NCBI RefSeq assembly: GCF_000614205.1
Contig: NZ_BAKN01000019.1
Span: forward strand, 1-57,859
DNA length: 57,859 bases
Direction of reading: 5' to 3'
Origin: Hoylesella saccharolytica JCM 17484
GTDB taxonomy: Bacteria; Bacteroidota; Bacteroidia; Bacteroidales; Bacteroidaceae
The position numbers were made by a program, and so were the translations under genes. This document shows, piece by piece, positions 1 through 10,419 of this stretch (positions are counted from its first letter, which is position 1; each line of letters begins with the position of its first letter). Below the pieces are notes generated by a model that was not told the origin of the DNA, did not search any database, and saw nothing but the letters and a program-made list of their open reading frames with translations.

Positions 1-45
1 GGATGAAAGATGGTGTAATAACGGGCTGTTCATACGAAAACAGGA

Positions 46-76
46 GCGAGAGACGGGCGAGGCGCCCGCCTCTCGC
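46..76. terminator. Hairpin after the DUF4876 gene
   Basis: A 14-bp stem with one mismatch (left arm 46-59, three-base loop, right arm 63-76) lies just past the stop of the minus-strand gene ending at 92. The plus-strand side is followed by a T-rich stretch (77-93). The T tract on the minus side is weaker. It could terminate transcription in either direction. Confidence 0.5.
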
Positions 77-91
77 TTATTTTTGTTGGTT

Positions 92-1254
92 TTATTCAAA
101 CAATTGCACGTTGCTTTCCCAATCGTTGGCAGAATTGTTGGTATCTGTGTAGTAAATAAGGGCTCCCATTTTGGCAACCTTTCGGCGCACAGCTTTTCCG
201 CTCCACGTATCGGCTTGCAGTACCCCCTCGGCATCGTCTTTCGACAAGAATGTGGGATAATGTTTCTCGCTGCTGCGCTTCCAAATATCAACAGCATCGA
301 GCACATAGCTGCTGGGTATCATCAGATATTCCATTTTTGCAGTTGTTCCCGGTGTGGCCATTTTGTTGGCAGGGTCGGCAGCAAAGGCGTCGACGGTCAT
401 CCCTTCGGGGCAGCGTGCCAAGATGTAGCGCGGCCGAACACACCCGTTCCGAACGTTTTCATGTTGGGGTTATTGTTAAAGATAACCTTCAGGTTGGGTG
501 CCGGATAATCTACGTCGCCCTTGGCATCTTTGAGATAAATTTCCCAATCGGCTTTAGAGAGGTCGGGACATTTGGCATCACCGCCCGACAGCGTTTTGTG
601 GTTAACGGCATCGTTGGCAATCACCACGCTTTGGCGCGGCTGAATAGGATACTCCTTGCCACTTCCGGGGAAAGCCACCACGGTACCCTGTCCGCAGGCG
701 TAGCGATCGGTAATGCCATGTGCCTGCCATGCGTTGGCTTGCGTTTGCTGTCCGGCAGGGGCAGAGAGCATCAGTCCATCGAGATATTGCACCCTGTCGC
801 TATTGTTTACAATCACAAAGTAGCTGTCTTGCAAGTATTTTTGCTTGGCACCTGCAGTGTAAATTTCTTTAAAAATCAGCGGCGATTTAATCACCTTGTG
901 CAGCGTAATGGTTACAGCCTGGTCGGCAAACAATGCAGCCTCTGCGAAACCTTGCACGAACGAGAAAGGCTCGTCGGTAACTTTTCCTGTAACGAGGAGT
1001 TGGTATTGACCCTGCGTCAGCGTGAACGAAGCACCTGCTTTTAAATCTAAGATGTCGTTCATCCCCTTGTCGTTCTTTACAATCAGTTTTAAATCTGATA
1101 AATTGTCGGCTGTAAGTCCATCGTTCAGGGTGAAGTTAACGGTAAGTGTCGACGACTTTACCGCATTATCATCATCGTTTCCGCACGATGATACAGCCAT
1201 AATTCCGCATAACAAGCATGCGATAAAAGATACTTTCTGAATAATTCGTTTCAT
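92..1254 (-). CDS. DUF4876-like lipoprotein, frameshifted in this sequence
   Basis: Predicted surface or periplasmic lipoprotein. The N-terminus has a signal peptide and lipobox (AVSSC, Cys about residue 24). The body resembles DUF4876 proteins encoded beside TonB receptors: segments such as FKEIYTAG, a middle stretch with YFVIVNNSD, and a C-terminal RYILARCPEGM region. The frame breaks at about 427-428: codons from 1254 run to GVFGRA, and YILARCPEGM continues in another frame. Adding one base there gives one protein of about 387 aa. It starts 19 bp after the restored end of the TonB receptor, so the two are probably co-transcribed. Binding partner and substrate are unknown. The break may be a sequencing error rather than a real mutation. 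Confidence 0.75.
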
Positions 1255-1273
1255 AATCTATAACGGTTTAATA

Positions 1274-4119
1274 TTAGAGTTTTAACTTTACTTCTGCCCC
1301 GAAATACAAATCGGGATATAGCTGGCGCCGCCCCTGTGTGTGGCGGTTGATGTGAAATCGACTGGTGTTGAGAAAATTGTTGGCCATGAAAGAAATCTCG
1401 CTATCTTACCCAACTCTTTGGTCAATCGGAAGTTGAACAGCACCCACGGATTTACGCTGTCGGCCTTGAAAGCATAAAGCATATAGCGGGCAGTGAGCAA
1501 TTTCAGTTTTGCGTCGGATTCAGCAGCCGCAGTCCACGCCTGATATACACCCGACCGGTCGTAATACCCGAGTGGAGAAACCTGATACTCTGTTCCATCT
1601 GCCGAGAAATGATAAGCCGGACTTCCATCTTCGCGCTCGTACAAACTGCGTATCTGTTCGTACCAAACCACTTGCATAGTGGTGGTGAATACCATTTTCA
1701 GGGCCGAAAGATGCGTAATAAAGCGGAAGTTGGTATTGATACGATCGTTCACGGTTCCGTCTCCGGCAGGTAAAACACCGATATAATCGTATAGCTTGTT
1801 GATATACTGAAGCGAGGTGGTTGTATTTTTCCGTTTAATATGAAACCAAGCGCCATCGATGTTCAGCGAAGTGCTGAGCGGGCGATAGGTTCCGAAATTA
1901 ACGGCATACTCTATTCCCCATTTATCCGACCTGCTGTTGTTGGCAGGACGATTCCACGTTACAATATCTCTACCCGTTGATGTGTCTGCCGTATACTTGT
2001 TTCCGCCCAACGTATATTCAATGGTTCCAGGCTGATAAGTAAGGGCAGCAACTCCCGGAGGTACATTGTAGATACGATAACTAAGAAACTCGGGAACACC
2101 ATCAAAGCCCAGTTCGTTTCGATTGGCCTCTCTGAAAAACGTAACATAGCCGTTTACCCTTCCCACACGAGCATTCAAACCCACTTCAAACTTGGTGCTA
2201 TGTGTTGGACGAAGCTGCGCATTTTGTGTATCAGAGATAACTCTTGTGGTCATCACGGCCAACGATTCTTTTTCAGAAAGTCCGCCTCTATAACTCAAAC
2301 TCTGACTATCAAAATAGGCTTTATCGGGATACAGATAAAGCAAGGGCGGCATTTTATTGGCCAAACCAAATCCTGCCGTGAGCGAAAGTTTATCAAACCA
2401 TGAATTATTCTGCGAAGACAAGAAAGTATATTCGAGGTTCAGACGTGGCTCAATAACGGTGATAGAGCTTCTTCGTGCTTTACTTTCGCTGAGCAACAAT
2501 GTGCTCATACGCACGCCGGCCATCACCTGCAAACGTTGTGCTCCAATGCGAAAAGAAGCATTGTTTTCGGCAAAGAATGAAAGCGAACCCAATGCCGGTA
2601 TGTCTTTATACGACCGGGGGCGAAGCGTCTGCGCACTCATAGACTGCGGAGGATTGGTCATGTCGAACACCAATCCCCTACCCTTGTTTCCATCAACTTT
2701 GTATTCCGCACCCAACTTTAAATCGGTGTAACTGGCCCCCTTCAGCTGCCAATACCTGTTAACTTTGATGCGGGCATAAAGATGATAAGGAATTCCCTCA
2801 ATAAAATAATCGCTGTAATAAGTTTGTGTGAGAAACCGGGCTACCGACTCGCCGTCGACCATGCTATTAGATACCACGCCGTCGGGATTAGCCACATAAC
2901 TGTGATGCGTGTCGAGCATGCGGGCCAGCTGTGCCGAGAAATCGTAGTTCAAGGCTGTAATCAGCCCGTTAAACTTCACATCGCCGTTAACCGACAAGCG
3001 CCCACCGATATTTTCATTGCGATAAGACAAACCCATGGCCTGCAACTGCGGATCGCTTTTGTAGTTATTGATATTGCTGTAGAACGAGCCGTTTACATTG
3101 AACGTAACGGGATGTTTGCCTTTCGGTGCCCAAACAGTGCCCCAACCGAACGAGCCTGTTATACGCTCGAAGCCCCGATAGCGCCGCCGCGTATCCTGAT
3201 ACGATTGCGAATAATCTACCCCGATATTGAAAGTAGTATGTTCGCCCCGGTTAAACCCTTTGCCCACATACACCAGTTTAGAAAAAGCATCGGCCTTCAG
3301 CTTTGCCTCAAAAGGAGTTTCGCCCTTTTTGGTTTTAATCAGCACAACGCCCGATGTAAGATTGCCGTATTCTACGCCGGGAATACCGCGAATAACCTCA
3401 ACCCGCTCGATATTATCGGCACTTATCGTGCGCAAGTCAACCCCCTTCGATGCCGTTGTCTGCCTATCCATTCCGTCGGCATTGTTACTCGATTTGGCCC
3501 CCGTCTTTGCCGTAGAAAGTGCCTGCAGATTAGCATCGTTGCTTACAGGAGCCCCGTCGATGATAATCGCCGTGCCCATGGCATTGTTCATATTCTCTTC
3601 GGTATCGCGCAACGATGCCTGCGCAATCGTGTTTAACGTAGGGTCTACCGTCAGTGCACCGGGCAACAGTTGCAGCAGGTCGGCCACACTTTTGGGTTGC
3701 AAATGGCGAATAGCTTCTTGCCCGATAATCGACCTTGCCCCCATAGCCTGCTGTCGAGCCGTAACGGTAACCTCTGCCAACTGCAGCGTTAAGGGCCACA
3801 ACACAATCTGCAACGTATCTTTTCCGTCGCCTTTCACCACCAATCGCCCTTGCGCCTCGTTATACCCCACACACGATGCCGTGTAAGCATACTCGCCGGG
3901 CCTGACGTTGCGAAAAGAAATCTGCCCCCGCTTGTCAGAAACCCCATGCAGCGTATTGTTCAGCAGCACAGTGGCCTGCTCGATAGCTTTTCCGCCGGCA
4001 TCACGCACCATAGCCTGCAAAGTGGTTGTATTTTGCGCCGCGAGCCGTTGGGCCGCAAAGAAAAATATGCAGCACAAGCCCAATTGAAAGGTAGTGTAAA
4101 CAATCTTTTTGTAGCTCAT
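1274..4119 (-). CDS. TonB-dependent outer membrane receptor, C-terminus frameshifted
   Basis: Outer membrane active-transport receptor of about 948 aa. Order of parts: signal peptide ending near AAQ, a carboxypeptidase-like regulatory domain (about residues 30-115), a plug domain with VEVIRGIPGVEYGN followed by GVVLIKTKKG, then a long beta-barrel. No SusD-like partner is adjacent, so a metal, heme or cobalamin-type cargo is more likely than a glycan, but the sequence does not decide. The ATG at 4119 is preferred because the codon before it is TTG. Near 1405 the frame breaks: as written the protein ends in an atypical tail, whereas one extra base restores a barrel-like ending (FGAEVKLKL) stopping at 1274. 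The DUF4876 lipoprotein gene follows. Confidence 0.85.
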
Positions 4120-4233
4120 CAAAACGGTGGTTTGTAAAAAAGATGCTTTTAAATAATCGTGTTCCTAAGTTTTATATCAAGCGATAAAACGCCCGGTTTT
4201 CTACGCCTTTTAAGTGGCTTTTTAAGAGAGATG

Positions 4234-4241
4234 CAAAAATA
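4234..4241 (-). promoter_or_regulatory. -7 box for the TonB receptor gene
   Basis: The minus strand reads TATTTTTG, matching the Bacteroidetes TAnnTTTG box. Transcription would start near 4227 and leave a leader of about 105 nt. A second TATTTTTG lies at 4269-4276. Confidence 0.5.
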
Positions 4242-4400
4242 GCCGATAAATGTAACAATGGCAATACCCAAAAATAGGTATTTGCCCCCCAATCGGCATA
4301 TACAATACGGTTTCTAACGCCCAGCCGAAGTTCTGACGTGAGATAAAAAGAATTAAAGCGTATATTTTTCTACTAAAACATACGCTAAAACTTTTTGAAG

Positions 4401-4664
4401 TGTACATCCGAGAGGTCAGAAGTACGATAGACTTTAATAAAACGTACGTCTGAGGGGTCAGACGTACGATATTTTTTTGAAGCGTACATCTGAGGGGTCA
4501 GAAGTACGATAGACTTTAATAAAACGTACGTCTGAGGGGTCAGACGTACGATATTTTTTTGAAGCGTACATCTGAGGGGTCAGACGTACGATAAATTTTA
4601 ATGGAACGTACATCCGAGGGGTCGGACGTACGATAAATTTTAATGGAACGTACAGCGTGAGGGC
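4401..4664. repeat. Tandem array of about 42-bp units with a hairpin core
   Basis: Six complete units and one partial start at 4401, 4443, 4483, 4525, 4565, 4607 and 4649, a spacing of 40-42 bp. The best units hold an 11-bp perfect inverted repeat, CGTACGTCTGA, then GGGG, then TCAGACGTACG, followed by an AT-rich linker of about 15 bp. Linkers alternate between two types in the first four units, hinting at an 82-bp duplication. The array fills the gap between dapA and the TonB receptor. A 79-codon open frame here is a by-product of the repetition. Confidence 0.95.
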
Positions 4665-4748
4665 AAAAAAATAGTTGCAAGGCCTCTGCGGGTGCATTGG
4701 CGCACTCGAATCGTTACTTATAAATAAAGAAAACCGGGGGTAAAGAGC

Positions 4749-5636
4749 CTATATTCTGAGCTCTTTAAGTATGGCTGCCATTTTTTGTACAGTTGCCACG
4801 CGCGTGGGAACAAGGGGCAGGCGTAATTCGTTTTCGATGAAGCCCATTTCGTGAAGCAGGGCTTTGACGCCGGCAGGATTTCCGTCGACAAAAAGCAAAC
4901 TGTAAAGCTCGGTAAAACGGTGGTGTATTTTGCGGGCGGGCTCGTATTCGCCGTTGAATTCGAGGCGAATCATTCGCGAAAACTCTTTGGGCAGCGCGTT
5001 TCCGATAACCGAGATAACTCCCGAGGCTCCGCTGGCAATCATCGGAAAAGCGAGGGCATCGTCGCCACTTAATACTTCAAAGTGTTCGGGTTTATTTTTA
5101 ATAATTTCGTCTACCTGCTCTAAGCTTCCCGCTGCTTCTTTTATGGCAATAATGTTCGAACAATCGTTGGCCAACCGTACGGTGGTTTCGGCCTGCATAT
5201 TGATGCCGGTTCTACCGGGCACATTATAGAGCACAAGGGGTAACGCGCTGTTTTCGGCTATCTGTCGGAAGTGCTGATACAGCCCTTCTTGCGAGGGCTT
5301 GTTGTAATACGGACAAACGCTAAGAATGCCATCGATGCCCTGCAAGTCGATACTTTTCAGTTCTTGTATCACCGCGCGGGTGTTATTGCCACCGCATCCC
5401 ATCAGGATGGGCAACCGCCCGCGGTTGAGGTCAACGACAAAACGCTTGATTTCTTCTTTTTCTTCACGGTCAAGGCATGGGGCTTCGCTTGTTGTGCCAA
5501 GAATACAGAGAAAGTCGGCACCGTTATCCGTCTGATATTCGACCAGTCGTTTCAATGCATCATAATCTATCGTACCATCTTGCTTGAAGGGTGTAACGAG
5601 TGCAATCCCCAATCCTTTGAACATATTGTTTGCCAT
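4749..5636 (-). CDS. dapA: 4-hydroxy-tetrahydrodipicolinate synthase
   Basis: Condenses pyruvate with aspartate semialdehyde in the cytosol, the first committed step to diaminopimelate and lysine. At 295 aa it has the normal length of the family. Visible active-site features: the GTTSEAP motif (Thr48, Thr49), the tyrosine of LYNVPGRT (Tyr137), and the Schiff-base lysine in IAIKEAAG (Lys166). GASGVISVIGN near residue 205 is also typical. It has its own promoter box and lies 123 bp from the DMT transporter gene, so it is probably a separate unit. The 42-bp array lies downstream. Confidence 0.97.
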   Translation of the reverse strand: MANNMFKGLGIALVTPFKQDGTIDYDALKRLVEYQTDNGADFLCILGTTSEAPCLDREEKEEIKRFVVDLNRGRLPILMGCGGNNTRAVIQELKSIDLQGIDGILSVCPYYNKPSQEGLYQHFRQIAENSALPLVLYNVPGRTGINMQAETTVRLANDCSNIIAIKEAAGSLEQVDEIIKNKPEHFEVLSGDDALAFPMIASGASGVISVIGNALPKEFSRMIRLEFNGEYEPARKIHHRFTELYSLLFVDGNPAGVKALLHEMGFIENELRLPLVPTRVATVQKMAAILKELRI

Positions 5637-5659
5637 ATTACCTTAGATTTATACCCTTG

Positions 5660-5667
5660 CAAAGTTA
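5660..5667 (-). promoter_or_regulatory. -7 box for dapA
   Basis: The minus strand reads TAACTTTG. The expected start of transcription leaves a leader of roughly 17 nt before the dapA ATG at 5636. Confidence 0.6.
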
Positions 5668-5759
5668 GTGTAATTTGGCTGAAAAGCAAAAATTAAGTGT
5701 TTGAGTTCGTGGCAGATGGGTGGATAAAGGCAAGCGGGCGCATTCCAACACATCGGTTA

Positions 5760-6683
5760 TTATCCGTTTGACCCCAAATACAGGAAGAGCATTCCCAATA
5801 AAACAAGCAACAAATCAATGGCTTTGTTCTTTAGATTTTTCTCGCGAAACAGCAGGGCGCCAAACATAAACGAAACAATAACACTACCCCGCCGCACCAT
5901 CGACACCACCGATACCATTGCTCCAGGCTGACTTAGGGCGTAGAAATAAATAAAATCGGCGGCACTGAGAAAAACACTGATGCACAAAATGGCCCAATGT
6001 GGACGAAAGGGGGTGGTGTGTTTGCGACTTGGAAACCAAACCAGAAGCAATACCACACCCATCATAACGCATTGATAAAGGTTGTACCAGCTTTGCACAG
6101 CCATACGGTCAAGCCCTACTCCACCGGCCTCTACGGGTGCCATCAAATATTTATCATACAGTCCGCTGCAAGCTCCGAGCAAGGCTGCAAGCACAATGGC
6201 ATAAATCCATCGGTTGTGTTTAAAGTCGATGCCTTCGCGTTTCCCGCTCCGACTTAACAGAAAGAAAGAGGCTATGGCTAACAATACACCCACCCATTGC
6301 AAAAGGTTAAGGCGTTCGCCGAAAATCAACATGGCGCCCATAAGTACCAATACGGGGCGCGTGGCGTTGATTGGTCCGACGATGGTAAGTGGCAAATGCT
6401 TCATTCCGAAATAGCCGAAAACCCATGAAGAAAGTACGATAACGCTTTTTAATAAGATATATCGATGCGTTTCCCAACCTACCGACGCCACATAAAAAGG
6501 CGTGTCGTTGAGCAGAAAGGTTGTGCTGCTAAGAACGATAAAAGGCAGAAAGATGAACGATGAGAACAGTGTGTTGAGAAATAAAACGGGAATAACGGCA
6601 TTGTTTTGCAGAGCCTGCTTCTTAAATACATCGTAAAAACCGAGCAAGGCTGCCGATAAAAAAGCAAATAATAACCAAACCAT
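5760..6683 (-). CDS. EamA/DMT-family membrane transporter
   Basis: Integral membrane protein of 307 aa with about ten hydrophobic segments. The EamA-type pattern is visible twice: the N-terminal half ends near PINATRPVLVLMGAMLIFGERL and the second repeat has GAMVSVVSMVRRGSVIVSFMFGALLFREK. Such proteins move small metabolites or drugs across the inner membrane; the substrate cannot be inferred. It is the last gene of a minus-strand operon (DUF3078, comEC, truA, this gene), starting 24 bp after truA. Confidence 0.8.
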   Translation of the reverse strand: MVWLLFAFLSAALLGFYDVFKKQALQNNAVIPVLFLNTLFSSFIFLPFIVLSSTTFLLNDTPFYVASVGWETHRYILLKSVIVLSSWVFGYFGMKHLPLTIVGPINATRPVLVLMGAMLIFGERLNLLQWVGVLLAIASFFLLSRSGKREGIDFKHNRWIYAIVLAALLGACSGLYDKYLMAPVEAGGVGLDRMAVQSWYNLYQCVMMGVVLLLVWFPSRKHTTPFRPHWAILCISVFLSAADFIYFYALSQPGAMVSVVSMVRRGSVIVSFMFGALLFREKNLKNKAIDLLLVLLGMLFLYLGSNG

Positions 6684-6707
6684 AGTGTGCTGAAGGCTGA
6701 ATAAATA

Positions 6708-7442
6708 TCAGTATTCTATTTCTTCCAAAAATAAGGCATGCCCCGGAACTGACTCGCCGGCATTGCTACGCGAGCGCGAATTGAGTATCTCGCTAAAAGC
6801 TTCAAGCGTCACTTTCCCGTATCCTACATCCAGCAATGTGCCCACAACGGCCCGAACCATATTGCGTAAAAAGCGGTTGGCGGTTATCTTGAAATACCAT
6901 TTTGTTGCTGTAAGTTGTATCCACTGCGCTTCGGTTACATCACAAAACGTGGTCTTTGCATCTGAATGACTCTTACAAAAAGCACCAAAATCTTTCGTCT
7001 GCAACAATAGTTGGGCAGCCTTGTTCATCAGTGCAAAGTCGGGTGCTTGGTAAAGTCGGCAGGAGGTAAACCTACAAAATGGGTCGCGATCAAGATGAAC
7101 ATAATAATGATAAGTGCGTCGCTGCGCACTGAAGCGGGCGTGCATCGTACTGTCTACGGGTATAATTCGCAGAACACTGATATCGTAAGGCAACACTCTG
7201 TTTAGTTTATAAGTCAGCTGTTCGCCATCTATTTGTGCTGATTCGTCGTCAAAATGAGCCACCATCATTCGTGCGTGTACGCCGGTATCTGTTCTGCCGG
7301 CTCCCACAACCTCAATGTGTCGCCGCAAAATGGTAAATAATGCCTTTTGCAATTCTGCCTGAACAGAGTTGCCGTTGGGCTGTATCTGCCAGCCGTGATA
7401 CGCACTTCCGTCGTAAGAAAAATAGATAAAATAACGTTGCAT
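6708..7442 (-). CDS. truA: tRNA pseudouridine(38-40) synthase
   Basis: Isomerises uridines 38-40 in the anticodon arm of tRNAs. The protein is about 244 aa, normal for TruA. The catalytic aspartate lies in GAGRTDTGVHA (about residue 52), and the C-terminal half has FLRNMVRAVVGTLLDVG. The ATG at 7442 (MQRYFIYF) is chosen because the in-frame codon nine bases upstream is TTG. A TACCTTTG box ends only six bases before this ATG, inside the 21-bp gap after comEC, so truA may have its own nearly leaderless promoter as well as operon read-through. Confidence 0.95.
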   Translation of the reverse strand: MQRYFIYFSYDGSAYHGWQIQPNGNSVQAELQKALFTILRRHIEVVGAGRTDTGVHARMMVAHFDDESAQIDGEQLTYKLNRVLPYDISVLRIIPVDSTMHARFSAQRRTYHYYVHLDRDPFCRFTSCRLYQAPDFALMNKAAQLLLQTKDFGAFCKSHSDAKTTFCDVTEAQWIQLTATKWYFKITANRFLRNMVRAVVGTLLDVGYGKVTLEAFSEILNSRSRSNAGESVPGHALFLEEIEY

Positions 7443-7448
7443 CACTAT

Positions 7449-7456
7449 CAAAGGTA
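7449..7456 (-). promoter_or_regulatory. Possible internal -7 box just before truA
   Basis: The minus strand reads TACCTTTG with only six bases before the truA ATG. If used, the transcript would be leaderless or nearly so. Confidence 0.35.
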
Positions 7457-7463
7457 ATAAAAA

Positions 7464-9035
7464 TCAGTTATACCGTATCGGAGAATACAAAAAATACACA
7501 TACCTCGTCAGCATATACAGGCACCCAATAAGCAAATAAATCAGGCAGACTTGCACCCCGTTGATTTGCAAATGGTCAACACCACCCGAGAAAAAAGATA
7601 CAGTGGCGTTCATTACCGATAAAAGCATATCCATCAAGGCTAAACATAGTCGGGTTAGTTCGGGCATAAACCAGAACGCCAAAGATACCAAGGCCGTATA
7701 TAGCAATAACGTCATAATGGGCACAATGATGACGTTGGAGAGGATAAAATAGAACGAAAACCGCTCAAAATAATAAATAACCAGAGGGAAAACACCTATC
7801 TGAGCAGCAACGGAAACTGCGATAAGTCCCCAAAGAAAGGCGGGAATACGCCCCCATCGGTTTATTCCTGCAAAATGATAAATCGGTCGATAAAACACAA
7901 ATATCGAAAGTACGGAAACAAACGAAAGCTGAAAACCAACATCCCAAAGCAGCATTGGGTTGTACACTAACATGATAACAGCCGCCAAAGCCAAAACATT
8001 GACCGACATTTTTTCACGATTAAGCAGAGAAACAACAGCATAAACCGAAATCATCACGGCTGCCCGAACAGCACTTGACGGTATTCCGACCAGAAAGACA
8101 TAGCCCCACACTGCAGGTATAACGATGCTTTGAGCGCAGAGGTGTGTCCACTCTCGTGGCACAAACAGCCCAATTAAATACGAAAAAAACAAAGATAAAA
8201 GGGTATAGATAATACCCAAATGCAGGCCTGAAAGCGCCAACACATGTGAAACGCCTGCCAGATTATACGCATCGCGTTGGCGTTGAGATAGCTTTGACTT
8301 CTCGCCCAGCGTTACAGAGGCCAATAATGCTTCTTTATCTTTATTCAACTTTCCGCTCCACGTTTGGGTAATAAGCTTTTGGCGATAGTTCAGCAGGCGC
8401 AGTTGCAGCTGTTGCCATACGGATAAAGCAGCCCATTGACGTTCAGAAGCTACAGTCTGTTGCCAGTCGTCGCAATAAATAAAAGTGGTAGCCTTTATCT
8501 GATGGGCAGCCATCCAGCGCTGGAAAGAAAAATGCGAATGTGTTTGAAACGTAAAATCATTGCGCAATACAGATTGCGCGCGAATACATTTGCCGGGCAC
8601 AAGGGTTTTCCACTGAAGGGTCAATGTATCGCGCAGGATAGACGCCCGTATTTTAAAAGGTTCGCATTGTGACGTATCTTCGGTGTCGATAACTAACAAA
8701 TTACATTTTAAAACCTTACCGTGCACAGTTGGAACATCGTACACAACAGCGGTATAAACCAACGGAACATCAGTCGGACAGCGTTGTAAATCGTTCTTTT
8801 TCAGCGAAAACAGCCATGCCCCGAATGCAAAAACGGCTAAAAAGATAATGTTACCTGATAGCAAGGGATGCTTCCTGACAATAAAGAAAAGCACAAGAAA
8901 CCCCACAAGCAAAACAAAGTAAGCAACAGAAGGAACGGTATTTTGCAAGGCATCGCCCACCAAAATTCCGATGATAAGCATCAGCACAATGCGCAACAGC
9001 GGAACAAATTGAATCGCGCCATTGGTCTTTACCAT
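7464..9035 (-). CDS. comEC: ComEC/Rec2-family DNA-uptake channel, short form
   Basis: Polytopic inner-membrane protein of 523 aa. The N-terminus has several membrane spans followed by a soluble domain (about residues 80-220, DUF4131-like). The competence domain follows, with the signature HVLALSGLHLGIIY (near residue 270), SAVRAAVM and VGFQLSFVSVLSIF. ComEC proteins form the channel for single-stranded DNA import. The C-terminal metallo-beta-lactamase-like domain of longer ComEC proteins is absent; the protein ends right after the last membrane segments and truA follows at once. It is the second gene of the DUF3078 operon, 9 bp after the first. Confidence 0.88.
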   Translation of the reverse strand: MVKTNGAIQFVPLLRIVLMLIIGILVGDALQNTVPSVAYFVLLVGFLVLFFIVRKHPLLSGNIIFLAVFAFGAWLFSLKKNDLQRCPTDVPLVYTAVVYDVPTVHGKVLKCNLLVIDTEDTSQCEPFKIRASILRDTLTLQWKTLVPGKCIRAQSVLRNDFTFQTHSHFSFQRWMAAHQIKATTFIYCDDWQQTVASERQWAALSVWQQLQLRLLNYRQKLITQTWSGKLNKDKEALLASVTLGEKSKLSQRQRDAYNLAGVSHVLALSGLHLGIIYTLLSLFFSYLIGLFVPREWTHLCAQSIVIPAVWGYVFLVGIPSSAVRAAVMISVYAVVSLLNREKMSVNVLALAAVIMLVYNPMLLWDVGFQLSFVSVLSIFVFYRPIYHFAGINRWGRIPAFLWGLIAVSVAAQIGVFPLVIYYFERFSFYFILSNVIIVPIMTLLLYTALVSLAFWFMPELTRLCLALMDMLLSVMNATVSFFSGGVDHLQINGVQVCLIYLLIGCLYMLTRYVYFLYSPIRYN

Positions 9036-9044
9036 GCCGGCTCG

Positions 9045-10388
9045 TTAGAAATTGTACGAGAAACCGATAGATGCAAATTCTCTAAACTGCCAATAACCGT
9101 GGTGAGCATCCCGTCCGGTACCATCATCAAAGCGGGGGTATATAAAGAATTTAGAACTGATATACTTATTAAACTTAAATGTGATGGTGTTTTCCCATTC
9201 AATTTCCGACCGGCGATAAGTGGTATATCCGTAAAGGCGAGTTTGCCAACTCATCATCTCAGACATTTTCCACATTAGGTCGACGGTAAACTCCGAACCG
9301 AAGTCGTGCAGAGTGTGGCTATCTGCTTCCAATCCGTATCGGGTGGCTAAAGCCAGCCGATCAACATAGCGAAAGTTGTAAGCGAGGGGTGCCAGATGCA
9401 CAGAACCCGTCAGTCTTTTATTCCATGCGCTTACGTTGTAATCCATACCGAGAGAGAGATTGGCGTTGAACGGTGACATGAAATCGGAAAACACCTGTGT
9501 GTTGTTGTTGCGATAACCCTGCAAAAATTGGGTATAGGCCACCAACTGAATGGTATAATACCATCGTTTAGTAGCTTGAAGACCCAGTTTTCCGGTATAA
9601 CGAATCAAGTCTTCAGAGGTTTTGAGGTTGTGCAGCGAATCGCTTTTAGAAGTTACAAAACCCAATTTCAGCTCCAAACGGTTTTCCCATTTCACCTTTT
9701 GTTTATTGTTATAATTGGCCTGAAGCACTGCCGAGCCCACCATAGAATAGTTGCTTTCGCCCCCCTTATACCAGTTGCCCGATACATAGTTTTGCAAAAA
9801 CTGCAGGTAGTAGTCGCCCTTAAAGTTCCAAAAATTAGGCTTCACCACCACCACATTTACAGCTTGTTGCTCTTGTTCAATGGGCGTTTGTGGAATATTT
9901 TGCTTCACGCCCACATCCGATTTGATAATAATAGGATTGACACTTTTGTTCGGAGCAATGGCGTGCAACTTTGCATCAGAAACCAAAACCAAGTCAGGCC
10001 GCTTCAGATAGACATTAACAATGGCATCGTTCAACATCCGCGAAATCATCGAAGTGTCTGCAGGTGTTGACGCTTGCATCTCGTTTTTATCATCCGGACC
10101 AAGCCTTCCGGAAATAATATCTTGATAATAAGTAAGCGGAGAAAACAGTCTGAAACCTTGATAAGGACGTAACAACACCGGGCTATACTGCATACTGTCG
10201 ATGCGGCTGACAGCCGATGCAGGCGTATTATAAATACGGTTATAATAAATAGCCAATGAATCTTCGTAGTTTTTTACGATAATATCCTTAACCGGGTTAT
10301 TGACAACAGATGCAGAACGCACCGACTGTGCCTGCACATTATTTGCCAAACACGTGCAAAATGCTAAAAACAAGAAATAATATTTCAT
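9045..10388 (-). CDS. DUF3078-like outer membrane protein
   Basis: Secreted protein of 447 aa with a signal peptide ending near VQAQ. The C-terminal two thirds look like a beta-barrel: WNFKGDYYLQFLQNYVSGNW and YKGGESN, typical of DUF3078 proteins, then alternating strands ending in a terminal aromatic (FSYNF). Function unknown. It is the first gene of a four-gene minus-strand operon with comEC, truA and the DMT transporter and has a good promoter box at 10412-10419. The operon mixes unrelated roles, so context does not define its job. Confidence 0.85.
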   Translation of the reverse strand: MKYYFLFLAFCTCLANNVQAQSVRSASVVNNPVKDIIVKNYEDSLAIYYNRIYNTPASAVSRIDSMQYSPVLLRPYQGFRLFSPLTYYQDIISGRLGPDDKNEMQASTPADTSMISRMLNDAIVNVYLKRPDLVLVSDAKLHAIAPNKSVNPIIIKSDVGVKQNIPQTPIEQEQQAVNVVVVKPNFWNFKGDYYLQFLQNYVSGNWYKGGESNYSMVGSAVLQANYNNKQKVKWENRLELKLGFVTSKSDSLHNLKTSEDLIRYTGKLGLQATKRWYYTIQLVAYTQFLQGYRNNNTQVFSDFMSPFNANLSLGMDYNVSAWNKRLTGSVHLAPLAYNFRYVDRLALATRYGLEADSHTLHDFGSEFTVDLMWKMSEMMSWQTRLYGYTTYRRSEIEWENTITFKFNKYISSKFFIYPRFDDGTGRDAHHGYWQFREFASIGFSYNF

Positions 10389-10411
10389 GCCACCTAATAT
10401 AAATTTGTTTG

Positions 10412-10419
10412 CAAAGTTA
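10412..10419 (-). promoter_or_regulatory. -7 box for the DUF3078-comEC-truA operon
   Basis: The minus strand reads TAACTTTG, about 24 bases before the ATG at 10388. A leader of roughly 17 nt is expected. Confidence 0.6.

Noticed and set aside
250..1044. A 264-aa plus-strand gene
   Set aside because: It is antisense to the DUF4876 lipoprotein gene, which has a signal peptide and family-like content.
4458..4697. A 79-codon gene on the minus strand
   Set aside because: It runs through the repeat array, and the protein is a translation of the repeat.
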